Under the pieces are notes generated by a model that worked only from the letters and a program-made list of their open reading frames with translations, made no database searches and was not told the origin of the DNA. Made by a program: the position numbers and the translations under genes. From the NCBI GenBank assembly GCA_947632555.1, contig CANRPU010000001.1, positions 162,280 through 226,279 of the forward strand: DNA of 64,000 nucleotides. Direction: 5' to 3'. Below, in pieces: positions 1 through 7,250 of this stretch; within the stretch, counting starts at the first letter, position 1; the number at the start of each line of letters is the position of its first letter. This DNA is from an uncultured Lachnospiraceae bacterium (GTDB lineage Bacteria > Bacillota > Clostridia > Lachnospirales > Lachnospiraceae).

Positions 1-59
1 ACTTCCTGCTTACTGTAGATCCTTTTTATCAGTTCTTTCATTTCCAGTAGGTTTGTCAT
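1..59 (-). CDS. Unidentified protein, N-terminal fragment (runs off left edge)
   Basis: A minus-strand start codon at 57-59 opens a reading frame that begins MTNLLEMKELIKRIYSKQEV and leaves the window. A purine-rich ribosome binding site (GAAAGG) lies about 7 nt upstream, and the start sits 28 nt after the stop of the upstream membrane-protein gene, so the two are probably co-transcribed. Only about 19 residues are visible, an amphipathic, basic N-terminus. No function can be assigned. Confidence 0.55.
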   Translation of the reverse strand, partial: MTNLLEMKELIKRIYSKQE

Positions 60-87
60 AAATCAGCCTTTCGATCCATAATGATGT

Positions 88-486
88 TTAATAATGATTG
101 CTTTTTTCATACAAAGACGCCAGTCTGCGCAGATTGTTATAATAATTCTTCAGACTTTTTTTCGCCTTATTGTAGCGGTAAGCGTAAACCGCGTAAGTCA
201 GCGCCGCGAAACCCACTACCAAAATCACGTAGAGCAGCAGGATATTCTTCGCGAACACAAAAAGATCCATCCTGTAGATCTCCGTCATCAGCGTTTCCAG
301 GTCATACAGGAGATAGAGCCCGAACATTACCACGAACGCTATACTGGCGCAGACAACGGACTTCACCACCTGTATGCCGATATAATCGCTTCGGAAGTAC
401 TTTCCGATCGCTTCGTTCTTCTTTCCTTCCCCCGCCTCATAGGAGGCCAGTCTGGTCATTAATATGATCCGTTCCTCATTTAACAT
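88..486 (-). CDS. Small integral membrane protein, unknown function
   Basis: A 132-residue protein with two strongly hydrophobic segments at about residues 40-62 and 80-103, joined by a short acidic loop. The N-terminus is polar and the C-terminal tail is basic (K/R/N-rich, about residues 105-132). This predicts a two-pass inner-membrane protein with both ends probably cytoplasmic. It is the downstream member of a minus-strand run recD2-comF-yvyF, separated from yvyF by 20 bp, so it is likely in the same transcript. I recognise no catalytic motif and assign no function. Confidence 0.75.
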   Translation of the reverse strand: MLNEERIILMTRLASYEAGEGKKNEAIGKYFRSDYIGIQVVKSVVCASIAFVVMFGLYLLYDLETLMTEIYRMDLFVFAKNILLLYVILVVGFAALTYAVYAYRYNKAKKSLKNYYNNLRRLASLYEKSNHY

Positions 487-506
487 AAGTTCCGCCTTCC
501 GTTATC

Positions 507-917
507 CTATTTGTTCAGGAAACGCATTTTGTCGGATTCCCTTTTCTGCTTTTCCACCACAGGTTTGTCCTCATGCGCGGGGCGCACCGCGTTCTGCAGA
601 CCCATGGTCAGTTTCCGTTTGCATCCCTCGCAGTAACGTCCGCTGGTAATGGGTGCGCCGCAGGATTCGCACTGCAGCACGATACCGGAGCCATCCGACA
701 GGCTCAGCCTTTCCTCCCGCAGCCACTGATGGATCTGCCCGATCTCCACCTCGCACTCCTCCGCCACCTGCGTCACGGTAGCTCCGGCGTTGTCCCGGAT
801 ATAGGCCTTTACCTTCTGGAAGTCTTCTTCCATCGCTTCTCTGCAGGCCGGGCAGATATGAGGACCCACCACGTAATTAAAAATCCTTCCGCATTTTCTG
901 CAATTTCTCACATTCAT
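507..917 (-). CDS. yvyF: YvyF-like flagellar-operon zinc-ribbon protein
   Basis: A 136-residue protein with two zinc-ribbon-like cysteine sets: C6/C9 with C22/C25 at the N-terminus, and C83/C86 with C96/C99 near the C-terminus. Between them (about residues 30-72) is a helical, helix-turn-helix-like segment. This architecture and its position next to comF match the YvyF (TIGR03826 flagellar operon protein) family, which in Bacillus lies between comF and flgM. Here the rest of that flagellar cluster (flgM, flgK, flgL) does not follow, and membrane proteins do instead. The biochemical role of the family is not established; a regulatory role is inferred. The start codon has the ribosome binding site AAGGAGGGG upstream. 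Confidence 0.75.
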   Translation of the reverse strand: MNVRNCRKCGRIFNYVVGPHICPACREAMEEDFQKVKAYIRDNAGATVTQVAEECEVEIGQIHQWLREERLSLSDGSGIVLQCESCGAPITSGRYCEGCKRKLTMGLQNAVRPAHEDKPVVEKQKRESDKMRFLNK

Positions 918-931
918 AACAAATCCCCTCC

Positions 932-1648
932 TTAACAGCCTTCCCCTATAGCCAGCGCCATATAATACACTTCCGCCGCGCCGCCCTGCCGTAACGCTTT
1001 CGCCACCGCGTTGACGGTACTGCCTGTCGTGTATATATCATCCACAATTATAACCGTACTTAATTTTACATCATTTTGGGCAATAATAAAAGCCTTTTTC
1101 AAATTATTTTGCCTTTCTTCAGGATTTAATTCTTTTTGCGGCCTGGTATCTTCCACTCTCTTTACCAGTCGGGAATACACGGGCACACCCGCGTATCTGC
1201 CGATCTCTTCCGCCAGCAGCGCCGCCTGGTTATATCCCCTTTTCCGCATCCGTCCCGCGGCCAGCGGCACGGGTACCAGACCGTCCGGCTTTACCCTGCG
1301 CAGGAAACCCTCCGCGTCCTTTGCCATTTCCCTTCCGAAAAAGCGGGCGTATTCCCGCCTTCCTCCGTACTTGAAACGATAGATGGAGGCCGCGGCGCTC
1401 TCGTACGTATACAGCGCTCTGCCGCGTTTATACCAGAACCGCTTTCCCCGGCAGTCCCCGCAGAACTCTTCCCCGGTAAGCAGCGGTTTCCCGCACCGGA
1501 AGCAGACCTGTTCTCCCACCGGGATCAGCTTTTTTCCGCAGGAAGAACAGATCAGCCCGTCCCGCGGGCGCACCGGTTCATCGCAGACCGGGCAGCGGGG
1601 CGGAAAGAGCAGATCTTCCGCTGTCTGCAGTATTCGGTTTCCCCTCAT
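932..1648 (-). CDS. comF: ComF family amidophosphoribosyltransferase-like protein
   Basis: A 238-residue protein with an N-terminal double zinc finger (C19/C22, C34/C37, C49/C52, C63/C66) followed by a type I phosphoribosyltransferase fold. The PRPP-binding motif VIIVDDIYTTGST is at about residues 199-211. ComF proteins are needed for DNA uptake during competence in Bacillus, and homologues occur widely in bacteria not known to be competent, so competence is not implied. The start codon overlaps the recD2 stop in an ATGA arrangement, showing translational coupling to the DNA helicase gene. Length and domain order are normal for the family. Confidence 0.88.
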   Translation of the reverse strand: MRGNRILQTAEDLLFPPRCPVCDEPVRPRDGLICSSCGKKLIPVGEQVCFRCGKPLLTGEEFCGDCRGKRFWYKRGRALYTYESAAASIYRFKYGGRREYARFFGREMAKDAEGFLRRVKPDGLVPVPLAAGRMRKRGYNQAALLAEEIGRYAGVPVYSRLVKRVEDTRPQKELNPEERQNNLKKAFIIAQNDVKLSTVIIVDDIYTTGSTVNAVAKALRQGGAAEVYYMALAIGEGC

Positions 1649-3888
1649 GCCAGTTCCCTCATTTCCCGTATCCTTTCAGCCAGCGCCGTATATCTTCTGT
1701 TGACATCCGCGTTCCGTATCATGGCGCCTACGACCTCCCTGTTCCCCAGTATGGTCACGCAGCTTTTTGCCCTCGTCACGCCGGTATAGAGCAGATTCCT
1801 GTTAAAAAGCATTCTCGGGCCGGAAAGCAGCGGTATGAGCACCGCGGCGTACTCGCTGCCCTGGGATTTATGAATGGTAATGGCATAAGCGGGCTCCAGC
1901 TCCTCCAGCTGGGCGAACGGATAAGTCACCCGCTTGTGCTCGTCATACTCCACGGTCAGCGTCCCCGCATATTCGTTGATCTCCAGTATCCTGCCCATGT
2001 CCCCGTTGAAAACGCCCAGGCCCTTATCCACAGGAATGCCGTATTTACTCACGATCTCCCATTCCAGCTCGTAATTGTTCCGTATCTGCATGACCTTATC
2101 GCCTTCCCGGAAAACAGTTTCCCCAAAAATATGCTCTTTCTTTCTTCCGTCGGGAGGATTTACATATTTTTGTAAGATCCGGTTCAGGGTTTCCGCTCCC
2201 AGATTTCCCTTGCGCATGGGAGTCAGCACCTGTATTTCAAAGGCATCCGTTCCCACATAGGGCGGCAGCTTCTCCGTGATGAGCTGTACCATATGTTTAT
2301 ATATGACATTTACGTCGTTTCTCTCCAGAAAGAAAAAATCGCGGCTCTTATTATTTAATTCCAGTTCTTCGCCACGATTTATCCTGTGGGCATTGACAAC
2401 TATGTCGCTTTTTTCGGCCTGGCGGAAAATCTTTTTCAGCACTACCGTGGGGAACGCGCCGCTGGCTATGATATCCCGCAGCACCTGTCCCGGCCCCACG
2501 GAAGGGAGCTGGTCCACATCTCCCACTAGGATCAGGCGGGTGCCGGAAGGAACCGCCCGCAGGAGCGCCTGAAACAGGGAAATATCCACCATGGACATTT
2601 CGTCGATGATGACCACATCCGCATCCAGCGGATTTTCCTCATTTCTCTCAAAACGCGCGCTCTTTCTTCCTTCATCCGGCATACCTGTCAGTTCCAGCAT
2701 ACGGTGGATGGTCCTGGCCTCATATCCCGTGGCCTCCTCCATCCGCTTCGCGGCCCGTCCGGTAGGCGCCGCCAGCAGAATATTCAGTCCTTCTCCCTCA
2801 AAATAACGGATGATGGTGTTGATCGTGGTGGTCTTCCCCGTTCCCGGTCCGCCGGACAGGATAAAAACCCCGTTCCGGATACATTCCAGTACCGCTTTCT
2901 CCTGAAGTTCGTCCAGTTCCAAATTCTCCGCCGCCGCGATCTTCTCTATTTTTCCGCGGAACGATCTCTCCTCCGCCAAAGAAAGCGCGCCGCCTTCCGT
3001 CAGCGGAATGTTCAGATCCATGAGCATACGGGCACAGTTCAGTTCCTCATAATAAAACCGTGAAGCAAAGACCTGCGCCTCCTCCTTCTGTTTTTTTATG
3101 ACGATCTTTTTGTCCATGGCCAGGTTGCCCAGCTGCGGCTCAATATACTGTCTTTCCACGCCCAGAAGCGCTTCCGCCCTCTCTAACAGCGCGTCCGAAG
3201 GCAGATAAAGATGCCCCTCCTGAACCGCCTGCAAAAGGATATAAAAAATGCCGCTGCGTATCCGGAAATCGGAATCCGCCCGTATGCCGGCCCGGCCGGC
3301 AATCTCATCCGCGATCTTAAAGCCCACGCCTTCTATGTCTTCCGCCAGTCTGTAAGGATTTTCCCGAAGGATGCCGTAAAGTCCGCTTCCATAAGTATTG
3401 TAGATCTTCACCGCAAGTGTATTGGAGATCCCGAACTGCTGCAGATAGATAAAGGCTTCCCGCATATCCTTTTTCTCTTCCATCTGCGCCGAGATATCCC
3501 TGGCGATCCTTTCACTGATGCCCTTTATTTCCGCCAGGCGTTCCGGCTCTTCTTCCATGATCCGGAAAGTATCCGCGCCGAATTTTTTCACAATGCGAGC
3601 CGCCAGCGCGGCCCCGATCCCCCGTATGGCTCCCGAAGCCAGATATCTCTCCATCCCGGCCTCATCTTCCGGCAGCACGGTCCTGCAGGCGCTCACCTTG
3701 AACTGGACGCCGTAGACCGGATGGTCCATATATTCCCCCTCCGCCTGTATACTGTCACCCTGCGCCACGCCTGTCAGCGTTCCCACCAGTATACTTTCTC
3801 CTTCCTCCGTTAAAAGAGCCAGTACCGTATAACCGTTTTCCGCGTTTTGAAATATAATATGATCCACAAATCCTTTTATCTCTGCCAT
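1645..3888 (-). CDS. recD2: RecD2-type ATP-dependent DNA helicase (SF1B)
   Basis: A 747-residue helicase. The N-terminus (about 1-90) forms an OB-like domain, and a helix-hairpin-helix region spans about 90-200. The motor follows, with Walker A (GGPGTGKT, about 346-353), Walker B (VVIIDEMS, DE near 429-430) and a late UvrD_C_2-type segment with AYAITIHKSQGSE. RecD2 proteins are 5'-3' helicases that act without RecBC in recombination and repair. The start at 3888 is chosen because MAEIKGFVDHI matches family N-termini and GGGAAAGGA lies upstream; a further upstream start would add ten basic residues. The gene is coupled to comF by a 4-bp overlap. Confidence 0.93.
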   Translation of the reverse strand: MAEIKGFVDHIIFQNAENGYTVLALLTEEGESILVGTLTGVAQGDSIQAEGEYMDHPVYGVQFKVSACRTVLPEDEAGMERYLASGAIRGIGAALAARIVKKFGADTFRIMEEEPERLAEIKGISERIARDISAQMEEKKDMREAFIYLQQFGISNTLAVKIYNTYGSGLYGILRENPYRLAEDIEGVGFKIADEIAGRAGIRADSDFRIRSGIFYILLQAVQEGHLYLPSDALLERAEALLGVERQYIEPQLGNLAMDKKIVIKKQKEEAQVFASRFYYEELNCARMLMDLNIPLTEGGALSLAEERSFRGKIEKIAAAENLELDELQEKAVLECIRNGVFILSGGPGTGKTTTINTIIRYFEGEGLNILLAAPTGRAAKRMEEATGYEARTIHRMLELTGMPDEGRKSARFERNEENPLDADVVIIDEMSMVDISLFQALLRAVPSGTRLILVGDVDQLPSVGPGQVLRDIIASGAFPTVVLKKIFRQAEKSDIVVNAHRINRGEELELNNKSRDFFFLERNDVNVIYKHMVQLITEKLPPYVGTDAFEIQVLTPMRKGNLGAETLNRILQKYVNPPDGRKKEHIFGETVFREGDKVMQIRNNYELEWEIVSKYGIPVDKGLGVFNGDMGRILEINEYAGTLTVEYDEHKRVTYPFAQLEELEPAYAITIHKSQGSEYAAVLIPLLSGPRMLFNRNLLYTGVTRAKSCVTILGNREVVGAMIRNADVNRRYTALAERIREMRELA

Positions 3889-3961
3889 GGGTTTCCTTTC
3901 CCGCCTTCTGCCTACCACTGGGTATTCTCCGCCATGAATATGGTCCGGATTCCGTGATATG

Positions 3962-3988
3962 AAAAAACTGCCCGCCGGGCAGTTTTTA
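3962..3988 (-). terminator. Intrinsic terminator after the mbl/flagellar rod operon
   Basis: An 11-bp perfect inverted repeat (AAAAACTGCCC and its complement, 3963-3973 and 3977-3987) with a 3-nt loop. The A-tract on the left arm becomes the U-tract of the minus-strand transcript, and the symmetrical T-tract would also stop plus-strand transcription. It lies just after the flgJ stop and before recD2. Confidence 0.85.
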
Positions 3989-4010
3989 TAGAAATGACCT
4001 GTTGTTCCTT

Positions 4011-4358
4011 TTACAAACCGTAATTTCGCTTCATCTGCTCATACAGCATCTGCGCCAGCCCCAGGCCTCCCTGCTCCGTGGAAGCGCCCGCGATCTCCTG
4101 TACCATATTATCCTTGTAGTAACTCATCAGACTGGAAGTATAGCTGGAACTGCTCTCCGCTTCAGGAATGGTCTTCACCATTTCCTTAAACATCTGCTCC
4201 ACAAAGTAAGCCTCAAACTGTTTGCAGGCATCCATCAGTTCCTTATCGTCGGCCTTGGAATAATCTGTCTTCAGCCGGCCTTCCAGTTTGTCCGCGGACT
4301 GCTCCGCCTGTGTTTTGTACAGATCCAGATAAGAACTTGTAAGATTGCCGATATCCAT
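4011..4358 (-). CDS. flgJ: FlgJ-like rod-binding protein (no muramidase domain)
   Basis: A 115-residue protein matching only the N-terminal rod-binding domain of FlgJ (pattern ...LMDACKQFEAYFVEQMFKEMVKTIP..., then a C-terminal GLGLAQMLYEQM). It would cap or chaperone flagellar rod assembly in the periplasm-equivalent space. Enteric FlgJ carries a C-terminal peptidoglycan hydrolase that is absent here; the short form is common in Bacillota. The start at 4358 is supported by an AAAGGAG site 8 nt upstream; a longer form starting at 4394 would run through that site. It is the last gene of the mbl-flhO-flhP-flgJ run, 62 bp after flhP. Confidence 0.85.
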   Translation of the reverse strand: MDIGNLTSSYLDLYKTQAEQSADKLEGRLKTDYSKADDKELMDACKQFEAYFVEQMFKEMVKTIPEAESSSSYTSSLMSYYKDNMVQEIAGASTEQGGLGLAQMLYEQMKRNYGL

Positions 4359-4420
4359 ATTCCTGCTCCTTTCCGCGCTCACCGGTCTTTTCACGCTCCG
4401 GCTAAGCTACACCCTGCCCG

Positions 4421-5239
4421 CTAACGGCGCAGATTATTGGCCTGCTGCAGCATCTCGTCAGAAGCCGTAATGGCCTTGGAATTCATTTCATAAGCTCTCT
4501 GCGCCACGATCATATTGACCATTTCATCCACTACCTGCACATTGGAGCCTTCCAGATAGTTCTGGATCACCCGGCTCTTTTCCACTGTGTCGCTGGTGGC
4601 TTCGTTGATAGGCGCTCCGCTGGCCGCGCTCTGCGAATAAAGGCTGTTATCCTTGCGCTCCAGACCGCCCGGATTGGTAAACTGATACAGTCCGATGGTG
4701 ATGCCCAGGGACTGCGGATTGTTATTTTCATCGGGATAGCATACGGTACCGTCCGCGGTCACTACCACCTGGGTCGGATCATAGGCATCGCTCAGAGAAA
4801 TATTCCTGCCCTGGGAGTCCAATACGGGACGCCCTTCGGAATCCGCCAGCATACAGCCTCCGCCCGGCGCCAGCGTCCACTGGAAATTGCCGTTTCTGGT
4901 ATAGTAGGTATCGCCGTCCGCTCCCCGAACCGCGAAAAATCCTTTTCCGCTTATAGCGAAAGCCGTAGGGCTTGAATTGGCGAGCATGGGACCGTTCTCA
5001 AATATGGTAGTGATGGAGGCGTTGCGCACGCCCAGTCCCACCTGCGCGCTGGAAGGCTTATACTCGCCGTTGGCAGAAGTCGTTCTGGTCTGCAGCGTCT
5101 GATACAGAAGAGATTTGAACTCCATCTGCTGCGTTTTGTATCCCATGGTATTCACATTGGAAAGATTGTTTGCAATGGTATCCACATTGTTCTGCTGGGC
5201 GATCATACCCGTCGCGGCTGTCCACAAACTACGAACCAT
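4421..5239 (-). CDS. flhP: Flagellar basal-body rod protein (FlgG/FlhP-like)
   Basis: A 272-residue protein with the N-terminal signature of flagellar rod/hook proteins (MVRSLWTAATGMIAQQNNVD, then ANNLSNVNTMGYK). It also has the conserved C-terminal helix (SNVQVVDEMVNMIVAQRAYEMNSKAI...LQQANNLRR). These two helices form the coiled coil of the assembled rod. The protein is a component of the distal rod. A TAGGAGG site 6 nt upstream fixes the start at 5239. It follows flhO by 10 bp and mirrors the Bacillus subtilis order mbl-flhO-flhP. Confidence 0.9.
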   Translation of the reverse strand: MVRSLWTAATGMIAQQNNVDTIANNLSNVNTMGYKTQQMEFKSLLYQTLQTRTTSANGEYKPSSAQVGLGVRNASITTIFENGPMLANSSPTAFAISGKGFFAVRGADGDTYYTRNGNFQWTLAPGGGCMLADSEGRPVLDSQGRNISLSDAYDPTQVVVTADGTVCYPDENNNPQSLGITIGLYQFTNPGGLERKDNSLYSQSAASGAPINEATSDTVEKSRVIQNYLEGSNVQVVDEMVNMIVAQRAYEMNSKAITASDEMLQQANNLRR

Positions 5240-5249
5240 ATCCTGCCTC

Positions 5250-6026
5250 CTATATTCTTCCCAGGTCATTGACCGCCGTCTGCAGCGTATCGTCAATGGT
5301 CTGTACTACTTTCTGGTTGCTCTCATACTGTCTGGTGATGCTTATCATATTCACCATCTCGGACACTACCTGGATATTGGACATTTCCAGCCAGCCGGAA
5401 TGGATCTCCGCGCTGCCCTCCATGGTCTGCGCTCCTTCAATGGGTTCAAAATAGGTTTCCCCATACCGCTGCAGATAATCGTAATCCTCAAAATCCGTCA
5501 CCTGGATCCTGGCCACCGTCTGACCGTTCTGGCTGATCGTCCCGTCAGTCTGGATGGAGGCTTCCTGAAGAGGATCCAGCTGGATCCTGGCGTTATTCTC
5601 ATCCAGCACATAATCGCCTTCGTTTGTTACCAGAAAACCGTCGGTGTTCAGGGTAAAATCCCCGGAACGCGTGTATTTGGTAGAAGTTTCGCCGGCTTTA
5701 TTGGTAAATTCTATGGCAAAAAAACCGTCCCCCGAAAGCGCCAGATCGAAGGTATTGTCCGTAATACGGAAAGAGCCCTGGGTATAGTCGGTATAATTCT
5801 CCCCGATCTTCACGCCGGGGCTGTTAATGCCGATGGGCTGCCTTACGGAAAGTCCTACGGAAGCGTCCTTTAATTTCACCGCCAGCACGTCGGAAAAGGC
5901 CTGGCTGGTAGAGCCTTCTTTTTTAAAGCCCACCGTAGTCGCGTTCGCCAGATTGTTCGTCATGATGTCCATTCTGTTCTGCTCATTGCGCATGCCGGTA
6001 TAAGCGGTGTAAAGTCCTTTAACCAT
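5250..6026 (-). CDS. flhO: Flagellar basal-body rod protein (FlgF/FlhO-like)
   Basis: A 258-residue paralogue of the downstream gene. It has the N-terminal rod motif (MVKGLYTAYTGMRNEQNRMD, then TNNLANATTVGFKKEG), a central beta-rich domain with GDGFFAIE, and the C-terminal helix SNIQVVSEMVNMISITRQYESNQK. It corresponds to B. subtilis FlhO, a proximal rod component. It lies 31 bp downstream of mbl and 10 bp upstream of flhP, so the three are one transcription unit. Only the rod genes are present here; hook, filament and export genes must lie elsewhere if flagella are made. Confidence 0.9.
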   Translation of the reverse strand: MVKGLYTAYTGMRNEQNRMDIMTNNLANATTVGFKKEGSTSQAFSDVLAVKLKDASVGLSVRQPIGINSPGVKIGENYTDYTQGSFRITDNTFDLALSGDGFFAIEFTNKAGETSTKYTRSGDFTLNTDGFLVTNEGDYVLDENNARIQLDPLQEASIQTDGTISQNGQTVARIQVTDFEDYDYLQRYGETYFEPIEGAQTMEGSAEIHSGWLEMSNIQVVSEMVNMISITRQYESNQKVVQTIDDTLQTAVNDLGRI

Positions 6027-6057
6027 AAGTATCCTTTCCGGGCGTTGCCGTCCTCTT

Positions 6058-7050
6058 CTATTCCTCTCTGTAACCTGCCAGAAATTCCACGTACCTGCCG
6101 GTACCCACCGCCACTGCGGTCATAGGGTCTTCCGCGGTCATGGTATTGATGCCTGTTTTGGCGGAGATCAGATCCTCCAGGCCCCGCAGCAGGCTTCCTC
6201 CGCCTGTCAGCACGATACCCCTGTCGGCAATATCCGCCGCCAGCTCGGGAGGAGTCTTCTCCAGTACGCTGTGAATGGTTTCCACGATCTGCGCCGTCGT
6301 TTCCCGCAGCGCCTCTTCCGTTTCCTCCGAGGAAACGGTGACCGTTCTGGGAAGCCCCGTTACCAGGTTCCTTCCCCGCACATCCATGTAATCCACTTCC
6401 GGCCTCTTATATGCCGAACCGATCTTTATCTTCAGATCCTCCGCCGTTCTTTCCCCTATCAGCAGATTATGCTTTTTACGCATATAACGTACAATGGCTT
6501 CGTCAAAATCATCTCCCGCTATCTTGATGGAAGCGCTGACTACCGTACCGCCCAGGGAGATCACCGCGATATCCGAGGTTCCTCCTCCGATATCCACTAT
6601 CATGTTCCCGCAGGGCTTGGAAATGTCAATTCCCGCGCCGATGGCGGCCGCGATGGGCTCTTCAATGATGGATACCTCCCGGGCTCCCGCCTGGTAGGTC
6701 GCGTCCTCCACCGCCTTTTTTTCCACTTCCGTTACGCCGCTGGGTACACACACCGCGATGCGGGGCTTTCGGAAGGTCTTTCTGCCCAGAGCCTTCTGGA
6801 TGAAATATTTCATCATTTTCTCGGTCACGGTATAATCGGAGATCACGCCCTGGCGCAGAGGCCTTACGGCCACAATATTGCCGGGGGTCCTGCCCAGCAT
6901 GAGCCTGGCATCCTCGCCGATCGCCTTTATCTTGTTGGTATCTCTATCGAAAGCTACAACGGAGGGCTCCTTCAGTACAACGCCCTTCCCTCTGATGTAA
7001 ACCAAAATACTGGCTGTCCCCAGATCAATTCCTATATCCGTATACTGCAT
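6058..7050 (-). CDS. mbl: MreB/Mbl actin-like cell-shape protein
   Basis: A 330-residue actin-fold protein. Visible nucleotide-binding motifs are phosphate 1 (DIGIDLGTASILVYIRGKG, about 5-23), phosphate 2 (IVDIGGGTSDIAVISLGG, about 152-169) and the adenosine motif (IVLTGGGSLLRGL, about 285-297). It forms membrane-bound filaments that orient cell-wall synthesis along the cell cylinder. The downstream partners flhO and flhP identify it as the Mbl paralogue rather than the MreB of an mreBCD cluster. A GAAAGGGG site precedes the ATG. Confidence 0.93.
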   Translation of the reverse strand: MQYTDIGIDLGTASILVYIRGKGVVLKEPSVVAFDRDTNKIKAIGEDARLMLGRTPGNIVAVRPLRQGVISDYTVTEKMMKYFIQKALGRKTFRKPRIAVCVPSGVTEVEKKAVEDATYQAGAREVSIIEEPIAAAIGAGIDISKPCGNMIVDIGGGTSDIAVISLGGTVVSASIKIAGDDFDEAIVRYMRKKHNLLIGERTAEDLKIKIGSAYKRPEVDYMDVRGRNLVTGLPRTVTVSSEETEEALRETTAQIVETIHSVLEKTPPELAADIADRGIVLTGGGSLLRGLEDLISAKTGINTMTAEDPMTAVAVGTGRYVEFLAGYREE

Positions 7051-7080
7051 AAAACTTACCCCTTTCTATGGCATATGGAT

Positions 7081-7121
7081 ATTATAACCTAAATCATGCC
7101 ATTTTCATAGAGGTTTTTCAA
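7081..7121 (-). promoter_or_regulatory. Candidate promoter of the mbl operon
   Basis: On the minus strand TTGAAA (7116-7121) is followed after 17 bp by CATGAT (7093-7098). A separate perfect TATAAT (7081-7086) lies 6 bp further downstream but has a poor -35. Either could start the mbl transcript. The remaining spacer to uvrA (7122-7250) is AT-rich and shows no convincing terminator. Confidence 0.5.
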
Positions 7122-7250
7122 ATTTTAAATGTTAGAAAAACAAAACGCAAAACAAACGAATCTTCCGTTTAAACGAATCCTTCGCCTGTTCTGCGTCCGT
7201 GCGTCTGATTTATTATTCGGCGCATCCGCCTGAAAACTTTAGAGGTATTT

